DNA of 64,000 bases from Halosimplex aquaticum (GCF_028747785.1 NZ_CP118158.1:4650001-4714000), one strand, 5' to 3'. Positions 55,756-64,000 are shown, numbered from the stretch's first letter. Notes: generated from the letters alone by a model not told the origin. Program-made: numbers and translations.

Positions 55756-58552
55756 TCTTGTCCACCTGCATTTCAACCGAGAGTGATGCCTTCTCTGGGA
55801 CGTTCAGATCCCATAGGAGCGCTAAGAACGAACTGTGATCTAACGGTTCATCCGGGGTAATTTCGAACGTTTCGTCAAGACTCACTCGCTCATCCAGAGC
55901 GTCGGCGTTGATTCCGTATTCACTCAAATCATCGCTGGTGAGGACTCCTTCAATCGTTATCGTCGCTTCATGGATATCCCAGCCCTGAGTCTCCCGTTCA
56001 ACCTGGTCGATCAGGTCCGGTTTGTTATCCGCATCAATCGTCCCCATTATCGGATGGGGGCGAATTTTCGGGCCCTCGGGTTCTTCGATTCCGAACTCAT
56101 CTAAGAGTTCGTCAACAGTCGCGCCTTCAACCGACACCTTTCCTTCAACAACGTCTGAAGCGTCGAATTCGAATCCGCATTCACACGATGTGTTTTCAAG
56201 TTCGTCTCCGCACTGCGGGCAATTGAACGCCGTCTCTGACGTGGTAGCTTCCCCACCGCTGAGAGTTCCAGTCCCGGTCGTGGTTCCACCAGATGTCGTC
56301 GTCTCAGAACCACCTGTGGTGTCTCTGCCAGAGGTGTCTACGGTGATTGTATTGGTTTCTTCTTCCTCATCTTCGTCGTCATCATCGCTGATGTACTGTT
56401 CGTGAACGAGGTTCGTGTCGTTTCCGAGGCTTCGAACTCGTTCTTCGAAGTATCCACCAACTTTGAGTACGCCGTCTTGGCAGAGCGACTTGATTGCCTC
56501 CTCCAACTCGGACTCTTCCGTGAGAGTTGCGTGTGCCGTCTCTCGGTAGAAGTCATTACGGAGGTGTTCATACTGTATCCCACTTGCACCTTCGCCCTTC
56601 ACGGCGTTCTTAACCTCTGACCGAAGTTGGCTGGGGTCCGGTTTAACGACACTAACCGTTGCGTCGTAGAAGTCAACGCCTGGACCAATGGGCAGGGTTT
56701 CGGGGAATAGCCCGCGTTCTGTCGATGTATGAACCGTGCCGAATTTGTCCCGAACCCGGTCGCGGAGATTCTGGTAGTTCTGGTCGTGGATTTCCTCGAA
56801 CCCTTCGGGGAGGACCTCTTCTTCCCGCTTGAGTTGCTCTCCTGCCACGACCTTCCGGGCGAGTTGTCGGATGCCTGTGTTCGAATCGATGCCAGCCAGT
56901 TTTTCAGGAGTAACCAATACGAGCGTATTGCTGAACTCCCGGTTCTGCCCGGTAGTGAGTTCTTCAAACACGTCGTCGTAATTCTGCTTGGCTGCAAGTG
57001 AGACGACAATCTTGAACGTCTTGTTATCCGGGATGTTCTGCTCAGTGTTCACCGGATCAAGGATGTACACGTTGTTCCGACCGTTGAACAGGTCTTCGCG
57101 TATCAGGGACTCTGTCCGGTGAATCGCATCGTGTTTGTGGATGTCTTCGGCTTTCTTTTCGATGCGGGCTGCTGGGTTTTCGTCAACGTCGAATGCGTAT
57201 TCACCGTTGATCCGGTGGATGTGCCAGGCGTGCCCGTAGACATCTTCGGTGAATGTTTGGATGATTCGGTGGGCATTGATCCCTTTCCGCATGACGCCCA
57301 TCAGCATCTCGCGTTTGTTTGCGCCTTCTTCACCGGCACGTGCGAGGCTGTGCAGCAGCGTGATGTTGATGAGTTCCTCGATGAATTCGTCGAAGGACCC
57401 GTCAGATTTCTGGAGGCGATTGTAGTCGTTGATGTACTTCCCGACCAGTTCGTTGTCGATGTACTGGAACCGGTCAGTGTACTTGTGAACGTCAACGTTC
57501 CCCGTGAGTATGAGATCTACTTCAGTGTAGTTGTCGCTGAGGATCTCTGTGAGGAACCGGAGGAGACCACGAGCGTCCGAGCTGGTTCGTTGCTCGGAGT
57601 ATTTCTCCATCAGGAGTTCTAAGGTGAGCGGATGGAACGGGTAGTATCGTTCAATCCGATTTTCCATGTCGTGATAGTCTTCCAGTTCGATTTGGTCGTT
57701 CTGCCGGTAGACATCGGTGTATTCTTTCGCAAGTGAGGACACACCTTCTGCGTCCGTCACCTCACCGATGAGACGGTGCAGAATGAACTCGATCTTCTCA
57801 TCACGCCGGGAGCCGAGGTCGTGTGTGAACGGGTTGGTACGCTGCGTAATTGCTTGAACGTCTTCGTTTTCGTAGAGTAGAGACACGAAGACGCTTAGCC
57901 GGGTGTCTTCACGGCCAGCCGCTTCGAGCAGGTTCTGTAGGAACGCGAGATTGTCGTCCTGGTATTCGTCTCGCTCCATCATCCCGTACCAGCGCTCGAA
58001 CTCGTCAAGAAGGACAAGCGCTGGTTCACCGTCCAGCGTGTCCCGGATCTGGTGGACGGTCGGGAGGTCAGTTCCACCGACCCATTCGTCGATGCCGAGG
58101 TAGTCACCGACAGCTTCAGAGAGGCGGTTGTAGTCCTTTTCCAGATTGAACATCTGGAGTGCAGCAGTCCTCGTTTCAGCGGGGATTTCTGCGTCAATGC
58201 CCTGCTGATCAACCCATGCCTGGCCGAGTTCTGGCGAGTTGAAAAGATGGTAAATGACGAGTTCGATGTGGCTTTTCCCACTCCCGTATCCTCCTCCGAC
58301 AATCTGCCCGCCTTCGGAGAAGTCAGAGTCTCCGTTCAGATTCCGTGCGGTGTTCCTGATGATTGTGGAGAGCGTATCCGTTGGGTACGTGATTTCCAGA
58401 ATACGTTCCGCGTCTTGTTCTGGAGAGTCACGTTCGTCGTAGAGGTTGTAGAGGCTAACTTCGTCCAGCAGCCCGGTGGAGTCAATCGTCCCGTCATCCC
58501 GGAGTATTTCGTCGCTGGGGGTAATTCGTTCGGAGATTGGCGTGTCTGTCAT
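55748..58552 (-). CDS. DUF499/BrxC-like P-loop ATPase
   Basis: A 934-residue ATPase with Walker A GGYGSGKS (87-94) and Walker B VLLDE (180-184, LVLLDEFERWYG). A Ser/Thr/Gly linker precedes a zinc ribbon (about 776-795, CPQCGDEL and CECGFEF), and a C-terminal beta domain follows. The arrangement resembles DUF499 and BrxC/PglY ATPases that accompany PglZ. It overlaps the small ribbon-helix-helix gene by four bases and the PglZ gene by eight. Confidence 0.8.
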   Translation of the reverse strand: MTDTPISERITPSDEILRDDGTIDSTGLLDEVSLYNLYDERDSPEQDAERILEITYPTDTLSTIIRNTARNLNGDSDFSEGGQIVGGGYGSGKSHIELVIYHLFNSPELGQAWVDQQGIDAEIPAETRTAALQMFNLEKDYNRLSEAVGDYLGIDEWVGGTDLPTVHQIRDTLDGEPALVLLDEFERWYGMMERDEYQDDNLAFLQNLLEAAGREDTRLSVFVSLLYENEDVQAITQRTNPFTHDLGSRRDEKIEFILHRLIGEVTDAEGVSSLAKEYTDVYRQNDQIELEDYHDMENRIERYYPFHPLTLELLMEKYSEQRTSSDARGLLRFLTEILSDNYTEVDLILTGNVDVHKYTDRFQYIDNELVGKYINDYNRLQKSDGSFDEFIEELINITLLHSLARAGEEGANKREMLMGVMRKGINAHRIIQTFTEDVYGHAWHIHRINGEYAFDVDENPAARIEKKAEDIHKHDAIHRTESLIREDLFNGRNNVYILDPVNTEQNIPDNKTFKIVVSLAAKQNYDDVFEELTTGQNREFSNTLVLVTPEKLAGIDSNTGIRQLARKVVAGEQLKREEEVLPEGFEEIHDQNYQNLRDRVRDKFGTVHTSTERGLFPETLPIGPGVDFYDATVSVVKPDPSQLRSEVKNAVKGEGASGIQYEHLRNDFYRETAHATLTEESELEEAIKSLCQDGVLKVGGYFEERVRSLGNDTNLVHEQYISDDDDEDEEEETNTITVDTSGRDTTGGSETTTSGGTTTGTGTLSGGEATTSETAFNCPQCGDELENTSCECGFEFDASDVVEGKVSVEGATVDELLDEFGIEEPEGPKIRPHPIMGTIDADNKPDLIDQVERETQGWDIHEATITIEGVLTSDDLSEYGINADALDERVSLDETFEITPDEPLDHSSFLALLWDLNVPEKASLSVEMQVDKNE

Positions 58553-58716
58553 TCTTTGATCTTCTCCAGCAGCTCATTTTCGTCTTCGACCCAGTCCGCG
58601 TGTTCGAGGAGACGGGCGATCGCCTCATCGTAGGTGAGCCCGTCGTCGGCTTTGTAGCGCCGAAGCTCGTCCCGTATTGGCTTCTTGACGCTAATTGAAG
58701 TCTCCTCGTCCGTCAT
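58549..58716 (-). CDS. 55-residue ribbon-helix-helix-like protein, first gene of the BREX-like operon
   Basis: A short protein with a beta strand then two helices (TSISVKKPIRDELRRYKADD, LTYDEAIARLLEHADW), the plan of small archaeal ribbon-helix-helix regulators. It overlaps the ATPase start by four bases (ATGA). A TATA-like CTATATAAG is centred 30 bases before its ATG. It probably represses its own operon and keeps the system silent until needed. Confidence 0.68.
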   Translation of the reverse strand: MTDEETSISVKKPIRDELRRYKADDGLTYDEAIARLLEHADWVEDENELLEKIKE

Positions 58717-58741
58717 GTTATCAGGTAGTAACCACGACCCC

Positions 58742-58750
58742 CTTATATAG
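58742..58750 (-). promoter_or_regulatory. TATA-like element of the BREX-like operon
   Basis: The minus strand reads CTATATAAG, centred 30 bases before the ATG at 58716. It is a near-consensus archaeal TATA box. Confidence 0.6.
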
Positions 58751-58841
58751 GTTTGGTGAATGGATGGTTTGCATGATTTCTATAGAAACATGGATCTGTA
58801 TACTTAGTGTCTTTCGGAAGTTTTGGAAACTACACACTTCC

Positions 58842-58849
58842 ATTTATCA
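58842..58849 (+). promoter_or_regulatory. TATA-like element of the Orc1/Cdc6-like gene
   Basis: ATTTATCA is centred about 31 bases before the ATG at 58876 and lies downstream of the earlier in-frame ATG at 58807, which therefore is unlikely to be the start. Confidence 0.5.
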
Positions 58850-58875
58850 TCCCAGAAGACTGTGTCGACGCAACC

Positions 58876-59880
58876 ATGATAACAGATGCCCGGGTTCTTC
58901 AACAAGAGTTCATTCCGAGAGAGGTCCGTCACCGGGATTCGGAAGTAAACTACCTCTCCAGTATCCTCGAAGCCGTCATAAACGGCAATTCTACAGAGCC
59001 AACGTTACTGTACGGTCCATCCGGGGTTGGGAAGACCTGTATTGCTCAGTACATTGTCGAAGAACTCCGTGGGAACGTCGTTGACCTGAATACACAGTAC
59101 GTGAACTGCTGGGAGGATTATACTCGATTCAAAACCTTGTACCAGTTACTGGATGGCATCGGAGAAGCGTACGACATTCACCGCCAGTCCACTCCACGGG
59201 ATTTGCTTCTTGACCGTCTCCGTGACTACGACGAAGCACCGTACGTCGTCATCTTAGACGAAGTCGATCAACTCCAGAACAAGGAGTTGTTGTATGATTT
59301 ATGCCGAATGCGGGAGCTGACGCTGATTCTCATTGCTAACCGGGAGGAAGAGTTGTTTTCGCCGTTAGATGAACGTCTGCACAGCCGTCTCCGGAACGCC
59401 AATCGTATCCATTTCAACCAATACGGGCACGATGAATTAGTATCGATTCTACGCGATCGTGCTCGTTGGGGACTGGCAGAAGATGCAATAACAGCATCCG
59501 GGTTACAGCAAATCGCGGAGCGTGCAGCAGGTGATGCTCGTGTAGCAATCGGGATTCTCAGGAAAGCAGCACGGACAGCTAATCAGAACGGGCAGAGTCG
59601 AATCCAGTCATCGGTGATCGCAGATGTTGTTTTGGAAGCGAAATTGGAAATCGAGCGGGAGACAATTAATCGCCTCACTCCTCACCAGAAAACGCTGTAC
59701 AACATCATCAACGAGGCCGAAGAAATCAATCCACCCACTCTGTACGAACAATACAGTAACTTGGTTGAGGATCCGAAAACCGAGCGAACGGTACGGAACT
59801 ACTTAGCCAAGTTAGAGCACTACAACCTCATTATCGCGGAGGGGAATACGAAAGCTCGCGTCTACCGTGCTCGATCGTGA
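58876..59880 (+). CDS. Orc1/Cdc6-like AAA ATPase
   Basis: A 334-residue protein of the archaeal Orc1/Cdc6 replication-initiator family. It begins ITDARVLQQEFIPREVRHRD, as these proteins do, with Walker A GPSGVGKT (47-54), Walker B VVILDEVDQL (124-133) and a C-terminal winged helix. Replication-type members are usually about 400 residues, so this is a short form. It is divergent from the BREX-like operon and followed by a Cas4-like nuclease rather than an origin, so a role in defence or in an accessory replicon is as likely as in chromosome replication. Confidence 0.8.
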   Translation: MITDARVLQQEFIPREVRHRDSEVNYLSSILEAVINGNSTEPTLLYGPSGVGKTCIAQYIVEELRGNVVDLNTQYVNCWEDYTRFKTLYQLLDGIGEAYDIHRQSTPRDLLLDRLRDYDEAPYVVILDEVDQLQNKELLYDLCRMRELTLILIANREEELFSPLDERLHSRLRNANRIHFNQYGHDELVSILRDRARWGLAEDAITASGLQQIAERAAGDARVAIGILRKAARTANQNGQSRIQSSVIADVVLEAKLEIERETINRLTPHQKTLYNIINEAEEINPPTLYEQYSNLVEDPKTERTVRNYLAKLEHYNLIIAEGNTKARVYRARS

Positions 59881-59950
59881 CTCGGTGTGACAGCGATTTG
59901 GAAGCACCGCACCGTTCCCTATTGTCGCTTGGATACACCGTTTCGTTGTA

Positions 59951-61084
59951 ATGCCCAAAGACGAACAGTCAGACACGTCGTCTACAATAAAATCGTCGTC
60001 ATCGTCGGACAGGAAGCCTGCGACCTTACGGCGGAAACAACTCGTGGACGCGATTTCAAACGATTCATTCAACGACTGGTATCAAGAACAGCAGTTCACA
60101 GAGAACATCTTAGAGGGGAAACCGTATTTCAACGGGGCATCTCCGCCTCCAGATTCGGAGAAACACTCTCCGAGCAAATTGCTTCAGTGCCATCGCAAAG
60201 TCCGGTACTATGCTGAGAACTCACCGAAGGAAGGTGATCCTCCACAAGGCCTCTTCTGGGTTGGATCACAGTTCGAAGAGGAGATCGTCGTTCCGTACTT
60301 GTTAGAGGCCATCGCAACGGACGAGACCTACGTCCGGAATTCAATGTGGATCGATACGGAAATCGAGACCAATGACGGCACGGTTCGGCTGAAGGGAGTA
60401 ACTGACCCGGTGATTGTAGATGCAGACGGGGATCCAATTCTCGTAACGGAGATCAAGACGACATCGTCTTTAGACTATCTTGACGGGCCGAAACCCCACC
60501 ACAAGGCACAGCTACACGCGTACATGTACGCGCTCGATGAGGAGTATGACCGATCTCTTCAAGATGGGTTGCTCCTGTACGGCGGGCGGGATACCCTCGA
60601 TATTTCTGTGTTCCATATCCCATTTGATGAGCGATTTTGGAACAAGAGCGTAATCACATGGATGCAGGCACAAACACAGTACCGGGCGAACAACGAACTC
60701 CCGCCAAGAGAGCCAGCATTCGACTGGGAATGCAACACGTGCCCGTTCAGAAACCGATGTGGCCAGACGAGCGCACCGTTTCAGGATACAGGATTCACGG
60801 GGTTACTAACGGGGTTCACAGACTACCGAGAACCGAATTTGCGGGAGTATTTCGACGCGTATCCAGGGGCGAAGCTGACTCCCACACTGGCTCACGAATA
60901 TCCAGTGTTGGCCGAGCAATACGGCGTGTACAACTGGAAGTGCCGAGGCTGCGGCTCCACCTACGCGTGGGATGATGTTGACGTAGAGTCAGACTCGCCG
61001 TTGTGCGATCGGTGCGCTGAGAACAATGATTTACAGACAATAGTGGTTCTCGGTCCGAACGAGCAGAACGTCGATACTCCTTGA
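59951..61084 (+). CDS. Cas4/RecB-like PD-(D/E)XK nuclease with iron-sulfur site and zinc ribbon
   Basis: A 377-residue nuclease. The active site shows D152 (GVTDPVI), E167-x-K169 (VTEIKTTSS) and Q187 (HKAQLHAY). Four cysteines fit a 4Fe-4S cluster of the Cas4/AddB type: C80 (KLLQCHRK), C261, C264 and C270 (WECNTCPFRNRCG). A C-terminal zinc ribbon (CRGCGSTY, CDRCAEN) is added to the usual Cas4 plan. There is no CRISPR array or cas gene in the window. It follows the Orc1/Cdc6-like gene by 70 bases. Confidence 0.82.
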   Translation: MPKDEQSDTSSTIKSSSSSDRKPATLRRKQLVDAISNDSFNDWYQEQQFTENILEGKPYFNGASPPPDSEKHSPSKLLQCHRKVRYYAENSPKEGDPPQGLFWVGSQFEEEIVVPYLLEAIATDETYVRNSMWIDTEIETNDGTVRLKGVTDPVIVDADGDPILVTEIKTTSSLDYLDGPKPHHKAQLHAYMYALDEEYDRSLQDGLLLYGGRDTLDISVFHIPFDERFWNKSVITWMQAQTQYRANNELPPREPAFDWECNTCPFRNRCGQTSAPFQDTGFTGLLTGFTDYREPNLREYFDAYPGAKLTPTLAHEYPVLAEQYGVYNWKCRGCGSTYAWDDVDVESDSPLCDRCAENNDLQTIVVLGPNEQNVDTP

Positions 61085-61088
61085 TAAT

Positions 61089-61319
61089 ATGGAAATCGTC
61101 TCTAACACGGTCTACTCCCATCCAGATCATGGTGAAGTGCTTGTCACAGCGGTGTTCAGGAAGTATGGAGTATACGTTGAGGGGTGCGGAGGATCGATAC
61201 CGGGGGAATGGTACGTTCAATACGCAACAGACTGGGATTCCGGACAGAGGCCTGCTGGCCCCGTGGGTGACGTTACAGAACCGGTGTCCAAATTCATAGA
61301 CTCAGTCAGAAGCACATAG
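61089..61319 (+). CDS. 76-residue protein after the Cas4-like gene
   Basis: A small, beta-rich protein (VTAVFRKYGVYVEGCGGSIP, EWYVQYATDWD) starting four bases after the nuclease stop, so it is co-transcribed with it. I recognise no family. Confidence 0.55.
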   Translation: MEIVSNTVYSHPDHGEVLVTAVFRKYGVYVEGCGGSIPGEWYVQYATDWDSGQRPAGPVGDVTEPVSKFIDSVRST

Positions 61320-61360
61320 TACCGCGTGCCCACAGTTGTGTGTGTCAAATACCGCCTGGA

Positions 61361-61876
61361 TTATCGCTTAGAATCGTTCTCGTGGTCAGACCCCTTCTCC
61401 ATGTGCTCAGAGTAATCTCTCTCGGATTCGGAAGAGTCGGTGATATCTTCACCGGACGCCTTCCGGGTCGGATTGACATCTTCTGCGCGGGCCAACTGAT
61501 CAGAGTTGTCTTCAATCCATTCATGCATCTCATCAAGACCCTCATCCAGCTGTTGTTCGGCTTCCCGCAACTGCCGGTATCTGTACATGATGTCGAATTT
61601 TTCTATCTGATCGAGCACCACTAATCCCCGTTCCGTAATCATGTACTCATGGTGTACCGCCCGCTGATCGCGCTCATATTCGTCTTTCCCAAGACGGGTC
61701 GTAATTACGCCAAGTTCCTGTCCTTCATCCAACCGCTTTGTAAGCGTAGAAGGGCTCACGCCGACAAGCTCTTTCAACTCATTAAACCGCTTACTGTCGT
61801 TTTTGAGATTGACCAGGATACCAATCGACCCACTACGGTCTAAGTATCCACTGATTGCTTTCACCATTACACTCAT
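61361..61876 (-). CDS. HxlR/ArsR-type winged-helix regulator
   Basis: A 171-residue DNA-binding protein. The winged helix is clear (SIGILVNLKNDSKRFNELKE, VSPSTLTKRLDEGQELGVI, then the wing), and a coiled coil and acidic tail follow. The start is the ATG at 61876 or 61867; an inverted repeat upstream fits an operator for self-control. It may regulate the neighbouring defence genes. A longer N-terminus from 61951 would run through the operator and is less likely. Confidence 0.72.
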   Translation of the reverse strand: MSVMVKAISGYLDRSGSIGILVNLKNDSKRFNELKELVGVSPSTLTKRLDEGQELGVITTRLGKDEYERDQRAVHHEYMITERGLVVLDQIEKFDIMYRYRQLREAEQQLDEGLDEMHEWIEDNSDQLARAEDVNPTRKASGEDITDSSESERDYSEHMEKGSDHENDSKR

Positions 61877-61907
61877 CCTGGTTGTCGCTACCTCATATAC
61901 TCCATAG

Positions 61908-61940
61908 TACACTTCAACCCGTAGTTCGATATGAAGTGTA
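61908..61940. promoter_or_regulatory. Inverted repeat before the HxlR-like gene
   Basis: TACACTTCA (61908-61916) and TGAAGTGTA (61932-61940) are perfect 9-bp arms with a 15-base spacer, 32 bases before the ATG at 61876. The size and place suit a dimeric winged-helix repressor. Confidence 0.5.
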
Positions 61941-62091
61941 GTAGTTTCCAAATCAAATTATAGTGCTGTACTGCAGTCGGCGTATACTACCTTTATTCAG
62001 GGGTTTCAATGGGTTATTGGGCAGGTTCCGTATTCGGTTTCGGAATCACCGCCCGCTTGAATAAGTTCAAATCGAAGCGAATAAGCTACGT

Positions 62092-62493
62092 ATGAAACCC
62101 CAAACGAATTCACCACGAACCCCGACCGAAGTTGTTTCGAGTATTGCTGATCAGGCTGAGAATCTCAGCCCAAACCACGGCGATCTTGTTGATCTCGTTG
62201 CGGAGATCAACATTCACTCAGAGTGGTTTACTGATTCATTTCAGCAAGAGCGGCGCTCCTACGCGTTAGACTCGCTCGTATCGGTCTTCCTGTACCAGTA
62301 CGCGCAGGGAATGTCCGCGCATGAGCTCGTCGATCATATCATCAAGAACAGTCTGACGAGTCAATTGGACCTACCGCGAGCACCGTCACAGGCGCTGCTC
62401 TCCCAAGTATGGCGTAACCAGTTCACTCAGACTGAACGGTCGGTGATTCGGACAGCAGCTCTCCACGTCAAGTTAGCTCACGATCTCAACTGA
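62092..62493 (+). CDS. Truncated transposase N-terminal domain
   Basis: A 133-residue protein similar to the N-terminal part of the transposase at 62713: compare YALDSLVSVFLYQYAQGMS and LDLPRAPSQALLSQV here with FDFEAMVRLYLYKEVSGLN and LDRAPTQQALSYTE there. It stops before the catalytic core. It could be the remnant of an older copy, or a small regulator derived from one. Confidence 0.6.
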   Translation: MKPQTNSPRTPTEVVSSIADQAENLSPNHGDLVDLVAEINIHSEWFTDSFQQERRSYALDSLVSVFLYQYAQGMSAHELVDHIIKNSLTSQLDLPRAPSQALLSQVWRNQFTQTERSVIRTAALHVKLAHDLN

Positions 62494-62712
62494 ACGCGAA
62501 GCTGGCATCCCTGACTGACATGACTGGCACTACGCTCGGACTGCCTGGAGGTAATCCGCGACCACGTTTAGCCTCTGCATTGTCCAGTCGTAGTGCTGCT
62601 GCGAGTCACACCGGTGACGGGACGCGGAGTCGTTCTCAAGAAGCCAGACTGACACCACTTGCCATCCGCCGTAGCACTCGCGCCTACGCAGTGATCGATT
62701 CTGGAGGGGTGA
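62494..62712. other. Gap between truncated and full transposase
   Basis: No gene is seen, and I found no clear inverted end. A decayed part of the older copy or the left end of the newer one may be here. Confidence 0.4.
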
Positions 62713-64000
62713 ATGGCTGACGACCCCTCGGACGCTATTGAAGCCCGATTGGTGGCCCAGGCAGCCAGCCTCTTCGAGGTTCACGATAATGTGTCTCGGG
62801 TGATTAGCAACCTCGATCTACCGGTTAGTGATTTCCAAGACGAGTACGATATCACGATGAGTGACTCGTTCGATTTCGAGGCGATGGTTCGACTTTACCT
62901 GTACAAAGAGGTCTCGGGACTGAACCAAGAGGACGTTACCGACCGTGTTCAGAAATGGTCCTACTTACAACTCCGATTTGGGCTGGACCGCGCGCCGACC
63001 CAGCAAGCACTTTCATACACAGAACGAAACCGGTTTTCGCTCGGTCTCAGGCGGTTACTCGGTAAGGTTGCCGACGGGATTCACGACGCCGGATCCGAAG
63101 AAGGAATTCAGGCGAAGGAACTCGCGTCACCAGATACGAATCCGTCACCAGACGAGATCGAGGAATCCTCCACACCGATCCACCATTACGTGGACAACCA
63201 AGCTCCAGATATCATTTCGGCCGCGTTAGATGACGTGTGTCCCGCACTGGACACTCAGCGACGACACAACACCGTTCACGACGACCGGACAGTCTGGGAG
63301 CATCAAATCTTAATGAGCCTCTCTGACCGAGCAGGGACACGCTCAGCGTTCCGGACGTTCAACAAGTTCCGGGGGAATGCTCTCCACCACGATACGCACC
63401 TACGCGCGGTGAAGAAACTCGGAACGCCCTCGTCGTACCAGTACACATTTGATGATTTCAGTACAGGAAAGCGCCCAGTCCCTGACTGGCGACGTGTCAC
63501 TGACGCAATTCAGCCGCAGTTCAACGACGCTGTCGATAACCTGTTGGACATGATTCGACCAGCTGACGAGTTCACTGAGCCTGTCGTCGCTGCAATCGAC
63601 ACGATCCGTGTGCCGGTGAGTGTCACGCCGTATAAAGGAAGGGACGATGAAGAGCCCGATGATCCTCGGGTTGTCGTCAACAAGCAGTCAGGGAATACGC
63701 GAGTTCCGAAGGAGGATTACCCCAAGATGATCAACGGGCGGAAAGGCAAACCGTATGCGTACGAGTACGCGACGCTCACGATCGTGGGTCGGAACGCCCC
63801 GATTGTGCTTGCAGTGGAACCAATCCGCCACGACTCACGGTGGGAGTTGGAAACCGGGATGAGCGTCTCGTGGGCGGAGGTGGTTGACCGGCTTATGGAG
63901 CAAGCAACGGAACTCGTAGATATTCATTTAGTGATGGCCGACCGGGAATTCGACCGTCATGGTGTCCTCCATGTTTTAGATCAGTACCATGACGTGGACT
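62713..64000 (+). CDS. DDE transposase (partial, C-terminus beyond window)
   Basis: The frame is open from the ATG at 62713 to the right edge (429 codons). An N-terminal helical domain precedes an RNase H-like core with D296 (VAAIDTIRVPV) and D410 (VMADREFD); the third acidic residue lies beyond the edge. Between them is MINGRKGKPYAYEYATLTIV. The pattern fits the IS4-like superfamily seen in haloarchaea, but I cannot name the IS. It marks the right side of the defence island. Confidence 0.75.
   Translation, partial: MADDPSDAIEARLVAQAASLFEVHDNVSRVISNLDLPVSDFQDEYDITMSDSFDFEAMVRLYLYKEVSGLNQEDVTDRVQKWSYLQLRFGLDRAPTQQALSYTERNRFSLGLRRLLGKVADGIHDAGSEEGIQAKELASPDTNPSPDEIEESSTPIHHYVDNQAPDIISAALDDVCPALDTQRRHNTVHDDRTVWEHQILMSLSDRAGTRSAFRTFNKFRGNALHHDTHLRAVKKLGTPSSYQYTFDDFSTGKRPVPDWRRVTDAIQPQFNDAVDNLLDMIRPADEFTEPVVAAIDTIRVPVSVTPYKGRDDEEPDDPRVVVNKQSGNTRVPKEDYPKMINGRKGKPYAYEYATLTIVGRNAPIVLAVEPIRHDSRWELETGMSVSWAEVVDRLMEQATELVDIHLVMADREFDRHGVLHVLDQYHDVD

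Noticed and set aside
59951..61084. Cas4-like gene as evidence of a CRISPR-Cas locus
   Set aside because: No other cas gene or repeat array is present, and stand-alone Cas4-like nucleases are common in archaea.

Overview
The window is chromosomal DNA of an extremely halophilic archaeon (class Halobacteria). The signs are GC-rich, acid-rich coding sequence, Tat-type lipoproteins (twin arginine plus a lipobox cysteine), TATA elements 24-31 bases ahead of starts with almost no leader, a thermosome gene, and a pleolipovirus-like provirus. The genus cannot be fixed from sequence alone; xylan-using members of the Haloarculaceae such as Halorhabdus are one possibility.

Bases 1-28,400 are ordinary host DNA specialised for xylan. 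A cytoplasmic alpha-glucuronidase (GH67, cut by the left edge), an exported GH10 xylanase lipoprotein and a GH3 beta-glycosidase are followed by two oligosaccharide/oligopeptide-type binding lipoproteins and a Dpp/Opp-type ABC transporter (two permeases, two ATPases). Three genes of the oxidative pentose route (IclR regulator XacR, xylonate dehydratase XacD, 2-ketoglutarate semialdehyde dehydrogenase XacF) lie downstream of the thermosome. Together they suggest outside cleavage of xylan, uptake of oligomers, inside trimming, and oxidation of xylose to 2-ketoglutarate. A DUF4129-DUF58-membrane protein-MoxR-Yip1 cluster sits between the binding proteins and the permeases.

Bases 28,461-41,000 hold a provirus or integrated plasmid related to pleolipoviruses. 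It has a SNJ2-type tyrosine integrase with a DUF5805 partner, small zinc-ribbon and ribbon-helix-helix genes, two low-GC membrane-protein cargo genes, and a minus-strand operon. That operon runs from small HNH and zinc-finger genes through a HUH replication protein to a VP3-like membrane protein, a spike-like protein, two further membrane proteins and a packaging-type ATPase. A complete IS66-type element (41,003-42,586, with 8-bp target duplications) sits at its right side, followed by 3.4 kb with no convincing gene.

Bases 45,952-61,900 form a defence island of lower GC. It contains a PD-(D/E)XK protein pair, a Panacea-PIN toxin-antitoxin-like pair, a short Argonaute operon (nuclease-APAZ protein plus catalytically dead short pAgo, SPARDA-like), and a tight five-gene operon. 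The operon encodes a ribbon-helix-helix protein, a DUF499/BrxC-like ATPase, a PglZ-domain protein, a DUF1156 DNA methyltransferase and a small unknown protein: a compact BREX-like system without the usual helicase. An Orc1/Cdc6-like ATPase and a Cas4-like nuclease are transcribed away from it. A 135-bp repeat, the tail of the PD-(D/E)XK gene, flanks the Panacea-PIN/Argonaute cassette, which suggests that the cassette was inserted between duplicated ends. The window ends in a truncated and a full-length (edge-cut) copy of a DDE transposase.
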